DNA of 53,276 bases from Paracoccus wurundjeri (GCF_030678915.1 NZ_JAUUTZ010000030.1:1-53276); one strand, 5' to 3'; shown: positions 43,368-51,585, counted from the first letter of the stretch. Translations and numbers: made by a program. The notes: a model not told the origin generated them from the sequence alone.

Positions 43368-43897
43368 TGCGTTCCCCCTCCCCACCCGTGCGGAAGATCG
43401 AGGCTCACCTTCCGGCGCTTCAGCCAGGCGGCATGCCTGGCCCTGGTATAGGTCCGGAACGGTTCGCCCGCAGCGATCCGGTGATGGAGATGCCGCCAGT
43501 GCTCGGGTGAAACCTCGCAGGGGTCGATCCCCAGCGCCTCGATGGCGTCGATCACCTGCAGCACGCGCTCGACCTTCGGCCAGCTGGTGATCCGCAGCAG
43601 GAGCTCCGCACCGGGATGGACGAAAGGCAGGATCTGGAATGGTTCGCCGCGACTGACCGCCCGCAGGATGTCGAGCCGCGATACCACGGTGCCGAATTCG
43701 TTCCCCGCCCAGCGTATCAGCGCGAATACGCTGCCCGAGGTGAAACCGACGCGTTTACGGCTGCCATCAATCCGATGCTCATGGCAAGACCGCCCGAAAC
43801 GCAGCCAGTGCTCGACCTTCTTCTTCTCCCAGATCAGCTCCACGAGCGTGATCGGGACGGAGTCGGATCTCCCGGTTTCATGGGCGCGGGTGGTCAT
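43364..43897 (-). CDS. DUF2840 protein
   Basis: A 177-aa protein (WEKKKVEHWLRFGRSCHEHR, RRKVSLDLPHGWGG) of the DUF2840 family, regularly placed between traF and parA or repA in these elements. It looks cytoplasmic and basic. The start at 43897 (MTTRAHETG) is chosen over 43930. Function unknown. Confidence 0.88.
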   Translation of the reverse strand: MTTRAHETGRSDSVPITLVELIWEKKKVEHWLRFGRSCHEHRIDGSRKRVGFTSGSVFALIRWAGNEFGTVVSRLDILRAVSRGEPFQILPFVHPGAELLLRITSWPKVERVLQVIDAIEALGIDPCEVSPEHWRHLHHRIAAGEPFRTYTRARHAAWLKRRKVSLDLPHGWGGGTQ

Positions 43898-43963
43898 TCT
43901 CCGCCCCCGTCCATGTTGCTGCCATTCCACGGATCAGGGGTCGAACTGATGCCTGGCCGGGGG

Positions 43964-43972
43964 TTATCCACC
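43964..43972 (+). promoter_or_regulatory. DnaA-box-like 9-mer TTATCCACC
   Basis: One mismatch from the consensus TTATCCACA. It is 100 bp from the iteron-like repeats downstream of repA and may be part of the same origin. Confidence 0.35.
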
Positions 43973-43992
43973 AACCGGCGCGCCTCTACCAT

Positions 43993-44024
43993 GTTAGGAT
44001 CCCTGGAGTTAGGGAAGTTAGGAG
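43993..44024. repeat. Short direct repeats with GTTAGG core
   Basis: GTTAGG occurs at 43993, 44008 and 44017; the last two belong to adjacent 9-mers AGTTAGGGA and AGTTAGGAG. They are next to the iteron-like repeats and may be secondary binding sites for RepA or an accessory factor. Confidence 0.4.
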
Positions 44025-44069
44025 AGGCCGATTTTTCCGTGCATTTCCAGTTTTCTATCTGGCATCGCG

Positions 44070-44131
44070 GTTCCCGATAGTACGAGGATCGGGTTCCGGA
44101 TAATACGTGTCGGAAGGTTCCGGATAGTACG
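44070..44131 (+). repeat. Three iteron-like repeats next to repA, candidate oriV
   Basis: GTTCCCGATAGTACG (44070), GTTCCGGATAATACG (44093) and GTTCCGGATAGTACG (44117) recur every 23-24 bp, about two helical turns. This spacing is typical of plasmid iterons. They lie immediately downstream of the repA stop, with a perfect DnaA box (TTATTCACA, 44146-44154) overlapping the repA stop. Together they look like a replication origin, so the element may replicate as a plasmid or as an excised circle. Confidence 0.65.
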
Positions 44132-44145
44132 GGATGTTCCACAGC

Positions 44146-44154
44146 TTATTCACA
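44146..44154 (+). promoter_or_regulatory. DnaA box TTATTCACA
   Basis: A match to TTATNCACA placed 15 bp from the last iteron-like repeat and overlapping the repA stop codon. It supports the origin call. Confidence 0.5.
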
Positions 44155-45019
44155 TTCCGATCCCACTGCCTGGGGGCATGCGGGGATCCCTGTCATGAGG
44201 TTGAAAACACAGCCGCTGCAGCCCGTCGGAACCGGGAATAAGCGACAGGCGATAGCCGGGCAGCGGCTGGCGGGCCACCATGGCCCGGATCTCGAAGGCG
44301 AAGCGTTTGAAGGGGGACAGGCTGCCGGATTTCAGGTGCAGATGCCGGAGATCGAAACTCCAGCCCCCGGGCTGCCGGCCGCCGTGACGGCGCACCAGCC
44401 GGTAAAGCCAGCGCTCCAGCCCGCCCGTCAGATCGAAATAGGCCCGGTCGATGGTCAGAACCAATGTCTCGTCCATCACCCCGGCATAGAACCAGTCCGG
44501 CAGGATCAGCTCGATTCCGAGCGGTCTGCGCCGGTCATCCAGCCGCTCCTTCCATTCGTTGATCCAGGAGAAACGGTGCCGCCACCGCGCCGCCGGCTGG
44601 CGGATCGAGGTGGCAACGGTCGTCGCCTGCAACCGGTCGAGTGCGGCTTTCAGGCGGTGATATCCGAGCCCGGAATCGGTCCGCCCGATGAAAGTGAGAA
44701 TCTCGTAGGGCGTCGCGGCCATCAACCGGGAGGTCCGCAACCCGTTGTCACGGGCCTCGACGATCTGGCTGGCGGCCCAGATCAGGATATCGGCATCCCA
44801 GATCGTCGCCATGCCATGTTCGGGCGTTGCCTCGACACGGATGGATACCGCGCCCATGCGGAAATCGATCGGCACCACACGCCGCGACTTGGCCAGGGAG
44901 AAGAACGGCCAGGACATCAGGTCGCGCGCATCCCGCGCGGCAATGTCGCCGGCTACCGGCCGGAACAGTTCCAGCTGCCGACCGTCATGAATGCGCTGCG
45001 CGGGCATCGCGGAACTCAC
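44150..45019 (-). CDS. repA: RepA, replication initiator (RPA type)
   Basis: A 289-aa replication initiator of the RPA family (RepA, as in alphaproteobacterial plasmids and ICEs). Family stretches include RDARDLMSWPFFSLAKSRR, IWDADILIWAASQIVEARD and GLERWLYRLVRRHGGRQPGG. The GTG at 45019 overlaps the AlpA stop; an ATG at 45007 is an alternative. Iteron-like repeats follow its stop. No parA-like gene is found between repA and DUF2840, where it is often seen. Confidence 0.92.
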   Translation of the reverse strand: MSSAMPAQRIHDGRQLELFRPVAGDIAARDARDLMSWPFFSLAKSRRVVPIDFRMGAVSIRVEATPEHGMATIWDADILIWAASQIVEARDNGLRTSRLMAATPYEILTFIGRTDSGLGYHRLKAALDRLQATTVATSIRQPAARWRHRFSWINEWKERLDDRRRPLGIELILPDWFYAGVMDETLVLTIDRAYFDLTGGLERWLYRLVRRHGGRQPGGWSFDLRHLHLKSGSLSPFKRFAFEIRAMVARQPLPGYRLSLIPGSDGLQRLCFQPHDRDPRMPPGSGIGM

Positions 45020-45285
45020 CGCTCACGCCCGATGGCTTTGCTCAGCAGCAGGTCCGGGCTGCGGGCCATTGCCGCCATCTCAGAGGTGGACTGGCGTGCC
45101 GCGCCCTCGATCCAGGCCCGCAGATCGGCAACCGTGTAGACGACGCGGCCGCCGAGCTTGCGGTAGACCGGGCCGGTGCCGTCGCAACGGTGCTTTTCCA
45201 GCGTGCGTGGCGACAGGTCGAGAAGCCGCGCGGCCTCAGAGGTGCGCACAAAGCGCGGCCAGGTGGGATCGGAATCTTTCGGCAT
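45016..45285 (-). CDS. AlpA/excisionase-like helix-turn-helix protein
   Basis: An 89-aa MerR-fold/HTH_17 protein: RFVRTSEAARLLDLSPRTLE then KHRCDGTGPVYRKLGGRVVY and TVADLRAWIEG. Such proteins regulate replication or excision genes in mobile elements. The start at 45285 gives the family N-terminus; upstream codons to 45414 are not conserved in type. Overlaps repA. Confidence 0.9.
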   Translation of the reverse strand: MPKDSDPTWPRFVRTSEAARLLDLSPRTLEKHRCDGTGPVYRKLGGRVVYTVADLRAWIEGAARQSTSEMAAMARSPDLLLSKAIGRER

Positions 45286-45454
45286 CTTCGGTCTCCGTCG
45301 CAAGACCCGCCAGACAAGCGGGATTGCGGCGACAATGGCGCGAGATTCGCGGCAAGCCGGAGTGACAGAATGACAGGGGTGGTTTTCGTCACCCCCCTTG
45401 GCACAGGGGAGCACCGCCAGCGGAACCGGCGCAGTGACGGATATCAGGTCAGGA

Positions 45455-46265
45455 TCAGCGGCGGCGGCGCATATCGCCCCGCAGCAGGGTGAGATATTCG
45501 CCGCCGATCATGGCCCGCGCCTCGGCAAGGATGCGGGCGAGCTGCCTGCGCTCGGAGGCGGATTTCCATTCGGCGGCGCTCAGTCCGCTGAAATCCGACC
45601 GGAACAGGACGCCGGCGATCTCTCGCCTGGATGCCCCGGATGCGGCCCCGTCCCAGGCCCGCAGCATCCGGATGGCCCGGTGCCGCTCGAAGACCGAGAG
45701 CGCCTGTAGCGCGGGAACGGGATGGGCGGGCCTGCCGGTCAGCAGCCGCTGAAACCGACTGATGCTGTTCAGGCGGATCATCAGGTCATCATCGAGCGGA
45801 ACGACGATCGCCAGCCTGATTGAAGATGAACCTTGAGGAAGCCAGAGTTGATGATCGCCATCCGCACCGGCGATAACGCCGTGCAGGCCGTCGGCGACAC
45901 GGATCACGGATGTCAGGGGCAGATCTGCCGGATCCGGCAGGGAGGGAGCTTCATAGCCTTCAGGAGCCGCGGTGAGGATCAGGGTGGTGGGCGACAGCTC
46001 AGGCCGCCAGAGCGGCCGGACCTCCGGAACCGGAAGGGCGGGATCGACCGGGAAACAGCAGGCCCCAGCGGCGGGCCATCCGGGCTATCTCCTTTCCCCT
46101 GCCGTGATCGCCGGTTCCAGCCTGCCCGATATGTCGCTCTATCCTGGAATATTCCACGCGATAGTCGCGATTGCGTCTCAGAAACTGGAACGTCATCCGG
46201 GCGCGGTCGAGTGTCTTGAACTGCTCGGCATATCGCGGTGATCTCCAGCCGGTGGAAGTGGGCAT
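45455..46265 (-). pseudogene. DUF6499-DUF2285 protein, frameshifted
   Basis: The 5' part (MPTSTGWRSPRYAEQF ... ARMARRWGLLFP) has the N-terminal DUF6499 pattern. The 3' part (VDPALPVPEVRPLWRPELSP ... GEYLTLLRGDMRRRR) is the usual continuation with the DUF2285 domain. They are in different frames: one extra G/C in the run CCGGG near 46048-46052 breaks the reading frame. Removing one base would restore a single protein of about 269 aa. The 3' half also contains an ATG at 45907, so a shorter DUF2285 protein could still be made. These proteins are thought to regulate the mobile element. Confidence 0.8.
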
Positions 46266-46409
46266 GCCTCTGTTCCCCATCAAAATGAAATGCGGATCGG
46301 GACCGGACTATACGGAAAGAACGCAATACCGTGTAGATTGTATTGGGGAATATGAAACACGCCGGGGCTGTTGCAACGGCGCCGGTGGTGGCCACTGCCC
46401 TTCCCTGCC

Positions 46410-46673
46410 CTATCGCATATGCGGTTTCAGGAGCTGGCGGTAACCGGCTTCGGTCATCCAGCGCGCCCGGGCGAGATGGCTGTCATGCATGCGTTTGGCC
46501 CGATCCGGATCGGCCGCGACGTCCAGACCGAACACGATATGCGCCACCTCGCGCCAGTCGGCCCCCTCCTCCGCCGCGTCCAGCAGCCGCAGATAGGTGA
46601 CCAGATGTCGCTCGTCATAACCCGTCAGCCGGTCGGACTGCGGTGGGGTTTCCTCGAATGCATCAGCAGCCAT
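46410..46673 (-). CDS. Small DUF2285-like protein
   Basis: An 87-aa protein with LTGYDERHLVTYLRLLDAAE and then HDSHLARARWMTEAGYRQLL, a pattern I associate with small DUF2285-type proteins upstream of the DUF6499 gene in these elements. The start at 46673 is preceded by GGGGGAG. The function is unknown; it may bind DNA. Confidence 0.8.
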   Translation of the reverse strand: MAADAFEETPPQSDRLTGYDERHLVTYLRLLDAAEEGADWREVAHIVFGLDVAADPDRAKRMHDSHLARARWMTEAGYRQLLKPHMR

Positions 46674-46792
46674 GTCGTCTCCCCCTATCCGGGATATGCC
46701 CGAGTCGGACAATGCACCGATCCCGTTCGCGGGGAAAGGGCCGTTCAGCGTATCGGCTTCTGGTGCATATCGGCATTCCGGGACGAGTATGA

Positions 46793-47089
46793 AAACACCT
46801 CGCCGCTGGCTGCCGACCCGCAGAATCCCTGGAGAACAGGAGGATAACCGCCGAAGGTCCGTGGTCTGTCGCGGCACAACGGGCCGACGGGATCAACTTC
46901 CTACACCGCGGCGAGCCCGTCCGGTTTATCAACGGTCGCGGCAATTTCCTCACGCCTGGCCCTGTCCAGGCCATCCTGTTCCTTCTCGACCCGATCGAGA
47001 CTGCCGCATGGCAGCCCGTTGCAATGGATGTATCCACGTTCATGGCAACCCCGCTGCAAAACTCATTTGTAGAGAATACTCCGTGGTAA
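46793..47089 (+). pseudogene. Start-less ORF, probable 5'-truncated gene
   Basis: A 98-codon open frame contains a protein-like segment, INFLHRGEPVRFINGRGNFL, TPGPVQAILFLLDPIE and AMDVSTFMATPLQNSFVE, ending at TAA 47087-47089. No ATG, GTG or TTG precedes the conserved-looking part. It reads as the C-terminal half of a real protein that I cannot name. The frame just upstream (GFWCISAFRDEYENTSPLAA, ending at 46850) also looks coding and could be a second piece or a neighbour. Confidence 0.4.
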
Positions 47090-47119
47090 AATACTCGGCA
47101 AGTCACCGATCTCTCGTTG

Positions 47120-47377
47120 ATGGAGATTCGGGAGATATTCGCGCGAAACCTGCGGGCCGCGCGGCGGGCCAACGGCCTGTCGCAGGAAGAGCTCGCGCAT
47201 CGGGCGGATCTCGATCGCACCTATATCAGTTCTCTGGAACGCCATATCTACGGTGCCACGATTGATGTCGTCGATCGCCTTGCGCAGGTCCTGGGCATGG
47301 AGGCATCGGATTTACTGCAGCGATCGGCGGAGACACAGGAACCGCCCTCCCCGGACCCCGGCAAAGATCAGGCTTGA
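47120..47377 (+). CDS. Small XRE-family transcriptional regulator
   Basis: An 85-aa Cro/CI-type regulator: FARNLRAARRANGLSQEELA then HRADLDRTYISSLERHIYGA and a C-terminal tail with Pro and acidic residues. The HTH matches a common plasmid/ICE repressor type. The ATG at 47120 (or the TTG one codon earlier) has no strong ribosome-binding site. It stands alone between remnants and may control the adjoining accessory genes. Confidence 0.88.
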   Translation: MEIREIFARNLRAARRANGLSQEELAHRADLDRTYISSLERHIYGATIDVVDRLAQVLGMEASDLLQRSAETQEPPSPDPGKDQA

Positions 47378-47420
47378 AAACCCCGGATCACATAAACCAG
47401 GAACCGTGGTGAACATGGAC

Positions 47421-47475
47421 AAGCCCGGCGACTGATGCCGCCGGGCCTCTGGCTTCCATTCAGGCCGGGATGTCG
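47421..47475. repeat. Partial copy of the ssb 3' end and terminator
   Basis: The stretch with CCGCCGGGCCTCTGGCTTCC and CATTCAGGCCGGGAT is nearly identical to the region after ssb at 49159-49204. On the minus strand it encodes GGDIPA and a stop, like the end of SSB. It shows that a second ssb-like 3' end was once here and was lost or recombined. Confidence 0.6.
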
Positions 47476-47549
47476 CCACCCTCTTTGAACTGGCGCAGGC
47501 GCTCGGGATAAGCCATGTCGCACTGGTCCAGCCCGACGACGAGGTCTAA
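47475..47549 (+). pseudogene. C-terminal remnant of an XRE regulator
   Basis: The plus-strand frame ATLFELAQALGISHVALVQP followed by DDEV and a stop has the usual end of a small HTH_XRE protein. The N-terminal HTH is missing and the frame is fused directly to the copy of the ssb 3' end. A relic of a deletion or recombination. Confidence 0.5.
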
Positions 47550-47625
47550 GCCGATTATTCTCCATGACCTCATGTTCTCGGATATTTTCCGACGCAGGGG
47601 AAATATACAGGCTAAGCACAGATTA

Positions 47626-47646
47626 CGTTGCAATCGATACGCAACG
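47626..47646. promoter_or_regulatory. Inverted repeat CGTTGC-N9-GCAACG (operator 1 for fic gene)
   Basis: Perfect 6-bp arms with a 9-bp spacer, about 185 bp upstream of the HTH-Fic gene. The same arms and spacer recur at 47739-47759. Confidence 0.65.
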
Positions 47647-47738
47647 ATATTCTGATAAGAAGAAATTTAGTTTTGTTATAAACGGTTGTTTGCTCTTCGC
47701 GCCCATCGAATCGTTGCACAACCCGCTAAGACAACAAT

Positions 47739-47759
47739 CGTTGCGAATTAGATGCAACG
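47739..47759. promoter_or_regulatory. Inverted repeat CGTTGC-N9-GCAACG (operator 2 for fic gene)
   Basis: Second copy with the same arms and spacer, extending to TCGTTGC/GCAACGA. Half-sites CGTTGC lie at 47712 and, just before the fic start, GTTGCATG at 47827. The Fic protein has its own winged-helix domain, so it may bind these to control its promoter. Confidence 0.65.
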
Positions 47760-47831
47760 AAATCTTGCTGAGCGGATAAAACCATTATATATCCTACAGA
47801 TAATCGCTCACAATAGCGGAATTACCGTTGC

Positions 47832-49124
47832 ATGACGCTGTCAGATCAAACTATCCTGGACTACATCGCGGAACATCCCGGCGCGGGCCGGGCGGCCATC
47901 CAACGCGCGGCTGGACCGAACAATAACCCCACGACTGTCTGGCGCGCGCTGAGACGGCTTGTGGATGAGGGGCGTCTTGAGGTTTCGGGAAAGGGTCGGG
48001 CAACAGGTTACACCATTGCCGGATCCGCCGTCGTGCGCGCGCATCTGCAAACGCCATATAACCGGCGTCCGCTCGTGACCTATCGCAGTGAATTCCTTGA
48101 TGCATATGTGCCGGGCAAAACCTTCTACCTTTCTGAGGCCGACAGGAAGCGCCTGCTTGAGGCCGGGCGGCCCACAGGCGGTCCGATCCCTGCCGGGACA
48201 TATGCACGGCGAATCCTGGAGCAGCTGCTCGTTGACCTGGCCTGGGCCTCATCGCGCATGGAGGGCAACACCTATGACATCCTGCAAACCGAGCGTCTGA
48301 TCCGATTTGGCGAGGAAGTCGCGGGAAAGGATCGCAAAGAGGCGCTGATGATCCTGAACCACAAGGAGGCGATCCAGTATCTCGTCGATCATCTCGATGA
48401 CATCGCGCTTCGGCGCGCCGATCTGTTCGCCATTCATGCATTGCTGTCCGACGGTCTGCTAGGTGATCCCGGCACGGCCGGGCGCCTGCGCGCGGGCGCT
48501 GTCGGCATCTCCCATTCAAGCTACAAGCCGGTGGACGATGCGGTCACCATTGGTGAGGAGTTCGATATCCTGCTTGCAAAGGCGGCGGAGATTGTCGATT
48601 CGTTCGAACAGTCATTTTTCCTGCTCGTCCATATCCCGTATCTGCAAGCCTTCATCGACATCAACAAACGGACATCGCGGGTCGCCTCCAACATCCCGCT
48701 GCTGAAAGCCGATCTCGCCCCCATGTCTTTCCTGACCATGGATGATGCTGACTACATTGACGGGCTGATCGGCATCTATGAGTTGAACAACGTCGCGCTG
48801 CTGCGCGAGGTCTATATCGACAGCTATCTCGCGTCCGCGGAAAAATACCGGGTGCTGCGCGCCGAAGTCGAAACTCCGGAAAAGGCGGCACTGACCTACC
48901 GCGAATTCGTGCGCGAAGCCGTCCGGCGCTGCGTTCTGGAATTCAAGGCATTCCGCGCAGATGAGGTAATGTCCATGGCCGTCCGGGCCGGAATCCCTGA
49001 GGACGATCGGGAGGCGGTGGTTGCGTATGTCAACGAACAGGTGCGCGGCCTTCACGAAGGGAACGCCATCCGCTACCGGCTGCGCCCGGCCGATCTGGAC
49101 GACCTCATGCGGGAAGGAACATGA
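47832..49124 (+). CDS. HTH-Fic domain protein
   Basis: A 430-aa protein with an N-terminal winged helix (TILDYIAEHPGAGRAAIQRA, then TTVWRALRRLVDEGRLEV) and a Fic domain. The inhibitory-helix motif S-x3-E-G is S140-SRM-E144-G145-N. The active-site region is HIPYLQAFIDINKRTSR (H267, N278, R280, R283). The canonical H-x-F-x-D-G-N-G-R spacing is altered, as in a known Fic subgroup with NKR. Fic enzymes transfer AMP or similar groups to proteins; the own inhibitory helix would keep it switched off. The ATG at 47832 directly follows GTTGC. It is an accessory gene, possibly a toxin or regulator. Confidence 0.87.
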   Translation: MTLSDQTILDYIAEHPGAGRAAIQRAAGPNNNPTTVWRALRRLVDEGRLEVSGKGRATGYTIAGSAVVRAHLQTPYNRRPLVTYRSEFLDAYVPGKTFYLSEADRKRLLEAGRPTGGPIPAGTYARRILEQLLVDLAWASSRMEGNTYDILQTERLIRFGEEVAGKDRKEALMILNHKEAIQYLVDHLDDIALRRADLFAIHALLSDGLLGDPGTAGRLRAGAVGISHSSYKPVDDAVTIGEEFDILLAKAAEIVDSFEQSFFLLVHIPYLQAFIDINKRTSRVASNIPLLKADLAPMSFLTMDDADYIDGLIGIYELNNVALLREVYIDSYLASAEKYRVLRAEVETPEKAALTYREFVREAVRRCVLEFKAFRADEVMSMAVRAGIPEDDREAVVAYVNEQVRGLHEGNAIRYRLRPADLDDLMREGT

Positions 49125-49147
49125 GATCGCAGGATATCCACAAAAAA

Positions 49148-49156
49148 TGTGGATAA
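49148..49156 (-). promoter_or_regulatory. Consensus DnaA box TTATCCACA near the ssb end
   Basis: On the minus strand the 9-mer TTATCCACA lies between the ssb terminator hairpin and a 7-bp hairpin ATCCACA-AAAAA-TGTGGAT. It may be chance, but the two structures touch each other. Confidence 0.3.
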
Positions 49157-49180
49157 AACCCGGCGGCGGATGCCGCCGGG
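49155..49180 (-). terminator. Rho-independent terminator after ssb
   Basis: A perfect 9-bp GC stem CCCGGCGGC/GCCGCCGGG with a 4-base loop is followed on the minus strand by TTTTAT. It lies 14 bp after the ssb stop. It also faces the end of the fic gene, so it may act both ways. Confidence 0.75.
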
Positions 49181-49193
49181 CCTCTGCTTCCAT

Positions 49194-49598
49194 TCAGGCC
49201 GGGATATCATCTTCATCGATGAACTGGCCGTCATCATCCGTTTCGGTCTGCTTGGCCCGGCTCAGGAAATCGACCGTCTCGGCGATGATCTCGCAGCCAT
49301 AATGGTTGATGCCGTCCACATCGGTCCATTTCGTGTAATGGATGCGACCGCGCACCATCAGCTTCATGCCCTTCTCGCAGTATTGCTGGACCGTCTTGCC
49401 GAGACCGTTGAAGCAGGTGATGCGATGCCATTCCGTGTCCTGGGTCCGGTAGCCGTTTTCGTCGCGGATAACCCGACCTTCCGCATAGCGGGGGCGCGCG
49501 GTGGCCAAGGTGAAACGAGTGATGACGCTGCCGCTCTGCGTGGTGCGGGCTTCCGGGGTCTGACCGATATTGCCGGCGAGGATAACGATGTTCTGCAT
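49194..49598 (-). CDS. ssb: Single-stranded DNA-binding protein
   Basis: A 134-aa SSB with an OB-fold: MQNIVILAGNIGQTPEARTT, WHRITCFNGLGKTVQQYCEK and KGMKLMVRGRIHYTKWTD, ending in DEDDIPA, close to the D-D-I-P-F type tail that recruits partners (here it ends in Ala rather than Phe). Plasmid-borne SSBs protect incoming transfer DNA. The start at 49598 has GGAGAAG upstream. The rest of the open frame to 49883 is not SSB-like. Confidence 0.93.
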   Translation of the reverse strand: MQNIVILAGNIGQTPEARTTQSGSVITRFTLATARPRYAEGRVIRDENGYRTQDTEWHRITCFNGLGKTVQQYCEKGMKLMVRGRIHYTKWTDVDGINHYGCEIIAETVDFLSRAKQTETDDDGQFIDEDDIPA

Positions 49599-50630
49599 GT
49601 GTCTTCTCCGTTGCTTCATCGAAGGGACCATCCCTTCGATGAGACCCGGCCGAGACCGTCGGGAGGCACCTGCAACCGCCGAGCCATCGGCGGCCTGCCC
49701 CCAAAGGCCCGGAGTGGTGCGGACAGGCGCTTGCGCCAACACGGTCCTGAGCTGCGGGGGTTGCCGGTGGAAATCGAACGGGCATAGGGGATCGATCAGG
49801 AGGAGGGATTGGGGCATTCGATGGCGGATAAGAGAGATCGCAAAGAACGAGTTGCATACCCGCCAGCGACAGCATAACGGCAAGGCCTAAATCCGCACCT
49901 ACAGCACTGGCACCCGCTCGCTCACCTTTCTGATCAACCTCGCCCTCTGTCTCAAGACGAGGCGTTCGATCCGAGAACGAACAGCCTGTCTGGACAAAGG
50001 ATGGCATTATTATTGCTTCTACGACGCAAGGCCAATCCGCCGATATTGCGAGGCGGGTAGGAAACTGATCTCCATGGGCATTCGCAGGGAGAAAAGAACC
50101 GGACGGCAGCGTAACCAATATGAATGACTGTGAGATCGGCGTCGATGCGTGATTACCGCATCCGGGGGAACAAACTGGAAGCGAGAACGGTGGTTTCATC
50201 GAAGACGGTTGCCCACAATGAGCAGGGCCCCGAAGGTCTGGTGGTACCAGCCGCAGGATTTATTCCGTCCACGAACACCGGCAGCGTCCGCGATGCGGAA
50301 TGAAGTGAGCTTTCGCCGCACGTGCAGCCTTGGTCGGGGGAAGTCGCGGCAATGCGCAGGAAGCGGACACCGTTCCCAAGGGCGTATTGACGGCGTCCCC
50401 CGAAGCGTCCGGGCCCACGCGAACCTCCGGGGCTCTCTCTGTAGTTGCGCTGCAGCGTCATGATAGCTGCCATTGTCTGCTGTAGGACAACCTCTTAAAG
50501 CGCCCTGCCAAAGGCCGAATCACATAAGTGCGTGACGACCACTTGCCAGGGGCCTTCCTTCCTCCTCTAGTTACAGGTACCGTTCGAGCATCGGTAATGA
50601 CGCTGTTCTCAGCAGCAGGAAATCTAGCAT
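49599..50630. other. About 1 kb without a convincing gene
   Basis: No open frame here shows a recognisable family, and the longest ones overlap each other on opposite strands. The first 100 bases carry the ssb leader. From about 50.48 kb the sequence becomes AT-richer and forms the leader of the DprA-like gene (AGGAAA before the start at 50631). A promoter is likely, but I cannot place it exactly. Confidence 0.5.
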
Positions 50631-51572
50631 ATGAACAAAGAGCACATATCATTCTTGGCTCTGTGCGATTTACGTGGGGTTGGTTTCGAGACTCTGAAAA
50701 AAATCTCATCAGAACGTATCAAATATTCGTCGTTCTTCGATCTTGAGATAAGGCCGGAGCTTACTAAAAATGATGCGTTGAGGACAAAATTCTCAAAGAT
50801 ATTTGAGCACCTAGACACACCGGCCTCTTGCAGCGGGGCCCTCAATGAGGGACGCCGAAAGCTCGATTACTTTGAGCGTCGAGGGGTATCTCTGGTTTTT
50901 CGAACTGACGAACGTTATCCTAAACGCCTTTCTGATCTTAACGATCCGCCTCACTGGATTTTCGTTGAGGGGCATATCGAAGCCCTGCAAAGAAATTCAG
51001 TGGCAGCCGTTGGCTCCCGAAAAGTGTCGCCTGACGGAAAATGGCTCGCAACTTATTTCGGCTACTGCTTGAAGGAATTGAGTGTCGTAACCGTAAGCGG
51101 CTTAGCAGAGGGAATCGATCAAATTGTTCACCGCGCGAGTATAGCGTCTGGGCTTCCCACCATCGCGGTCCTCGGCACAGGGATCTTGCTGAATTATCCC
51201 AAGGGGTCTGAAGGTCTCAGGCAAGAAATCATTGATGGCGGCGGCTGCATCGTAACTGAATACCTGCCTAACGACTCCTTCAGCGCTCGCAATTTTGTCC
51301 GGAGGAATAGAATTCAAGCTGCACTCGGGGACGTTGTTTTTCCGATCGAGTGGGGTGTAAAAAGTGGAACAGCACACACAGTTAAATTTGCATCCGATTT
51401 AAAGAGACCAATCATGTATGCTCGAACCCCGATGCAGGCAGAGCAGGATTGGATACCTTCCAATCTGCTGCACAACTCCGTCCGCCTAACATTACCTCAA
51501 GAACACGCCGCATTTCTGAGCTTTTTCAAGGACGGCTTAATTTCTGAGCCCACCCAGAAATCTCTATTCTAA
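50631..51572 (+). CDS. DprA/Smf-like Rossmann-fold protein
   Basis: A 313-aa protein with the DprA core: VAAVGSRKVSPDGKWLA, VSGLAEGIDQIVHRASI, TIAVLGTGILLNYPKGSEGL and ARNFVRRNRIQAALGDVVFP. These form a Rossmann-like fold that in DprA loads RecA onto incoming single strands. It lacks the C-terminal winged helix of typical DprA and has a different N-terminal part without the usual SAM-like domain. The ATG at 50631 is preceded by AGGAAA. It is 13 bp upstream of a HAD/phosphoribosyltransferase protein and the two form an AT-rich, foreign-looking pair. Nucleotide binding or ligand sensing in anti-phage defence is the likely role (inference). Confidence 0.85.
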   Translation: MNKEHISFLALCDLRGVGFETLKKISSERIKYSSFFDLEIRPELTKNDALRTKFSKIFEHLDTPASCSGALNEGRRKLDYFERRGVSLVFRTDERYPKRLSDLNDPPHWIFVEGHIEALQRNSVAAVGSRKVSPDGKWLATYFGYCLKELSVVTVSGLAEGIDQIVHRASIASGLPTIAVLGTGILLNYPKGSEGLRQEIIDGGGCIVTEYLPNDSFSARNFVRRNRIQAALGDVVFPIEWGVKSGTAHTVKFASDLKRPIMYARTPMQAEQDWIPSNLLHNSVRLTLPQEHAAFLSFFKDGLISEPTQKSLF

Positions 51573-51585
51573 GTGAAGGCACGAC

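Noticed and set aside
43894..44142. An 82-codon minus frame across the iterons
   Set aside because: It reads through the direct repeats and has no family features; better explained as origin DNA.
50153..50473. Overlapping frames of about 105 codons on both strands
   Set aside because: Neither matches a family I recognise, and they lie in the gap before an AT-rich unit.
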